From contig CAIYOZ010000102.1 of the NCBI GenBank assembly GCA_903927945.1, positions 1 through 41,174 of the forward strand: a stretch of DNA of 41,174 bases. The letters run 5' to 3'. Source of the DNA: an uncultured Bacteroidales bacterium (GTDB lineage: Bacteria > Bacteroidota > Bacteroidia > Bacteroidales > Paludibacteraceae). The translations under genes and the position numbers were made by a program. Shown here in pieces: positions 39,968 to 41,174 of the stretch (position 1 is the first letter of the stretch; every line of letters starts with the position of its first letter). Under the pieces are notes generated by a model. The model did no database searches, was not told the origin of the DNA, and saw only the letters and a list, made by a program, of their open reading frames with translations.

Positions 39968-41174
39968 TTATGGTCTGTTGATAATATTTGTACTGGTTAG
40001 AACCACTGAGCCGTTACGGGCAAGCATTCTGCCTGTAGCCACTGCATATGAATCCATTGTAATGGATTGCAATGCTAATATGCTGCCATAGAAAGTGGTA
40101 TAAGTTCCGATGGTAGCTGAGCTACCGGTTTGCCAGAAGATGTTCTTTGCCTGGGCTCCACCAATTAATTTGATATTACCTCCGGTTGTGGTGGTAAGTG
40201 TGGAAGCTACCTGGAAGATCCAGTAAGCATTTGGATTACCCTGTGCATCGAGGGTCAGATCACTTCCATCAACCGATAATGTTGAAGTCGATTTATAGAT
40301 ACCCGGTGCGAGTGTCTTGCCACCTTGATTTCCAGATACAGTCTGAGGGGCCATGGCAATAGATGATTCTGCAAACAGATAAGCTGCCACTAAGTCCAGT
40401 TTGGCTTGTTTAAGCATGGCTGCTGTAGCGGCACCATCGTCGGCTGCATACATTCCACCATTCACAATAATTGCAGGTGGGAAACCGGTAATAGAAGAAC
40501 GGGCTCCGGGATAAATACCGACATCCATGTTGTTTATCACACTGGCACCTGCATTGTTGCTCACTCCGACTCCTGAAATGATGGCAAAATGTGCTACTGA
40601 TCCAAGGTTCACGAATGAAGGAGATCCTGCTATGAGTGGTGTACTAAACATCCAGGTAAAATCATTGGACAATGGAGTATTCGCGATGTTTTTTGCACCG
40701 GTTGTAATGGTAGCCGTATAGGTCTTACCGGCAACTAACGGGCTGTTTGGTTTGAAACTTGCTGTTGATCCGCTATAAGTTACCACCCCGGCAATAGGAT
40801 TAACTCCTTGTGTTAAGGTAAAAGTTGAACCGGTGATTGTTAGAGGGTTCATAACAATACTGAAGGTTGCAGATATCGTCTTATTCAAATCGACATTTCC
40901 ATCAAAATTTACCGGGTCCGTAAAAATCACCATGGGTACAATGACCGAAGAAGTCTTAAAATTCCAGGTAGTGTCTTTAGCTAATGTTGAACCATCTAAA
41001 TTCTTGATTCCGGTGGTTAAGGTTGCTGTGTAGGTGGTATTGATCGACAAATCATTGTCGGGTGTAAAAGATGCGGTTGTTCCACTGTATGATACGGCTC
41101 CTGATACATTTGTAACCCCTTGTTTCAAGGTAAAGGATGTCCCGGTAACGGTTGAAGGGTCCAGTAACATGTTA
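39968..41174 (-). CDS. Ice-binding-like (DUF3494) protein with Big_5 domains, 5' end missing
   Basis: The frame is open to the right edge, so the start and signal peptide lie outside; about 402 residues are seen. Residues from about 1 to 170 hold two bacterial Ig-like Big_5 repeats (second one from IFTDPVNFDGNVDLNKTIS, with ATFSIVMNPLTITGSTF). The C-terminal 220 residues are a DUF3494 domain: FVNLGSVAHFAIISGVGVSN, ALQSITMDSYAVATGRMLAR. DUF3494 proteins include ice-binding antifreeze proteins and ice adhesins; many homologues in non-polar bacteria have not been tested for ice binding. The downstream OmpA-family gene follows after 64 bases. Confidence 0.9.
   Translation of the reverse strand, partial: NMLLDPSTVTGTSFTLKQGVTNVSGAVSYSGTTASFTPDNDLSINTTYTATLTTGIKNLDGSTLAKDTTWNFKTSSVIVPMVIFTDPVNFDGNVDLNKTISATFSIVMNPLTITGSTFTLTQGVNPIAGVVTYSGSTASFKPNSPLVAGKTYTATITTGAKNIANTPLSNDFTWMFSTPLIAGSPSFVNLGSVAHFAIISGVGVSNNAGASVINNMDVGIYPGARSSITGFPPAIIVNGGMYAADDGAATAAMLKQAKLDLVAAYLFAESSIAMAPQTVSGNQGGKTLAPGIYKSTSTLSVDGSDLTLDAQGNPNAYWIFQVASTLTTTTGGNIKLIGGAQAKNIFWQTGSSATIGTYTTFYGSILALQSITMDSYAVATGRMLARNGSVVLTSTNIINRP

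Overview
The window looks like chromosomal DNA of a Bacteroidota bacterium, most likely order Bacteroidales. Three things point there: many genes start just downstream of the phylum's -7 promoter box TAnnTTTG; Shine-Dalgarno sequences are mostly absent; and there are marker genes or arrangements typical of the phylum (a PorE-like type IX secretion lipoprotein, a DUF4290 gene beside murA, a type 3 ProRS, a DUF1015 protein). Intergenic DNA is AT-rich. I see no rRNA, tRNA, CRISPR array, transposase or phage gene.

Layout. 1-4486: possible partial gene at the left edge, secreted alpha/beta hydrolase, SAM-methyltransferase-like protein, proS with its terminator. 4509-7900, minus strand: hisIE-ftsE-zinc-ribbon operon, then folA and thyA. 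7924-11548, minus strand: PorE-like lipoprotein and DUF1015 gene, embedded in short-word repeat arrays. 12371-14526: two tandem GH53 endo-beta-1,4-galactanase lipoproteins. 14745-22065: a c-type cytochrome region with a ResB-CcsA heme-ligation fusion, a predicted di-heme membrane cytochrome b, a membrane-anchored Fe-S flavoprotein and a 20-heme periplasmic cytochrome. 22148-27356, minus strand: uvrB, a PspC protein and malQ with two CBM20 domains. 27781-30805: prs, then (minus strand) a DbpA-like RNA helicase and a tiny Lys-rich protein. 31508-34640: SRPBCC protein, decayed gene fragments, an SDR and an AraC-type regulator that overlap by 4 nt. 34733-37657: DUF4290, murA and ferritin. 37855-41174, minus strand: OmpA-family protein and an ice-binding-like (DUF3494) protein with Big_5 domains that runs off the right edge.

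The most notable protein system is the cytochrome region. The three genes at 18292-22065 look like one operon with its own promoter. They suggest a path NAD(P)H -> FAD -> unusual three-Cys Fe-S motifs -> two b hemes -> a 20-heme cytochrome c, with the adjacent CcsBA attaching the hemes. The flavoprotein appears circularly permuted, and the CcsBA fusion carries a Met/His-rich NPHTGM repeat.

The most notable DNA structure is intergenic. At least eight genes are followed, starting at or within a few bases of the stop codon, by arrays of short degenerate words whose vocabulary differs from gene to gene. Two loci 19 kb apart share a gap-free element with eight phased 11-bp units whose tail sequence differs. 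Further dyad families (CCCCTAACGGGG, CGACGGGGTGGCT, CACATAG/CTATGTG) occupy other gaps. murA carries Asp where the fosfomycin-target Cys normally sits.
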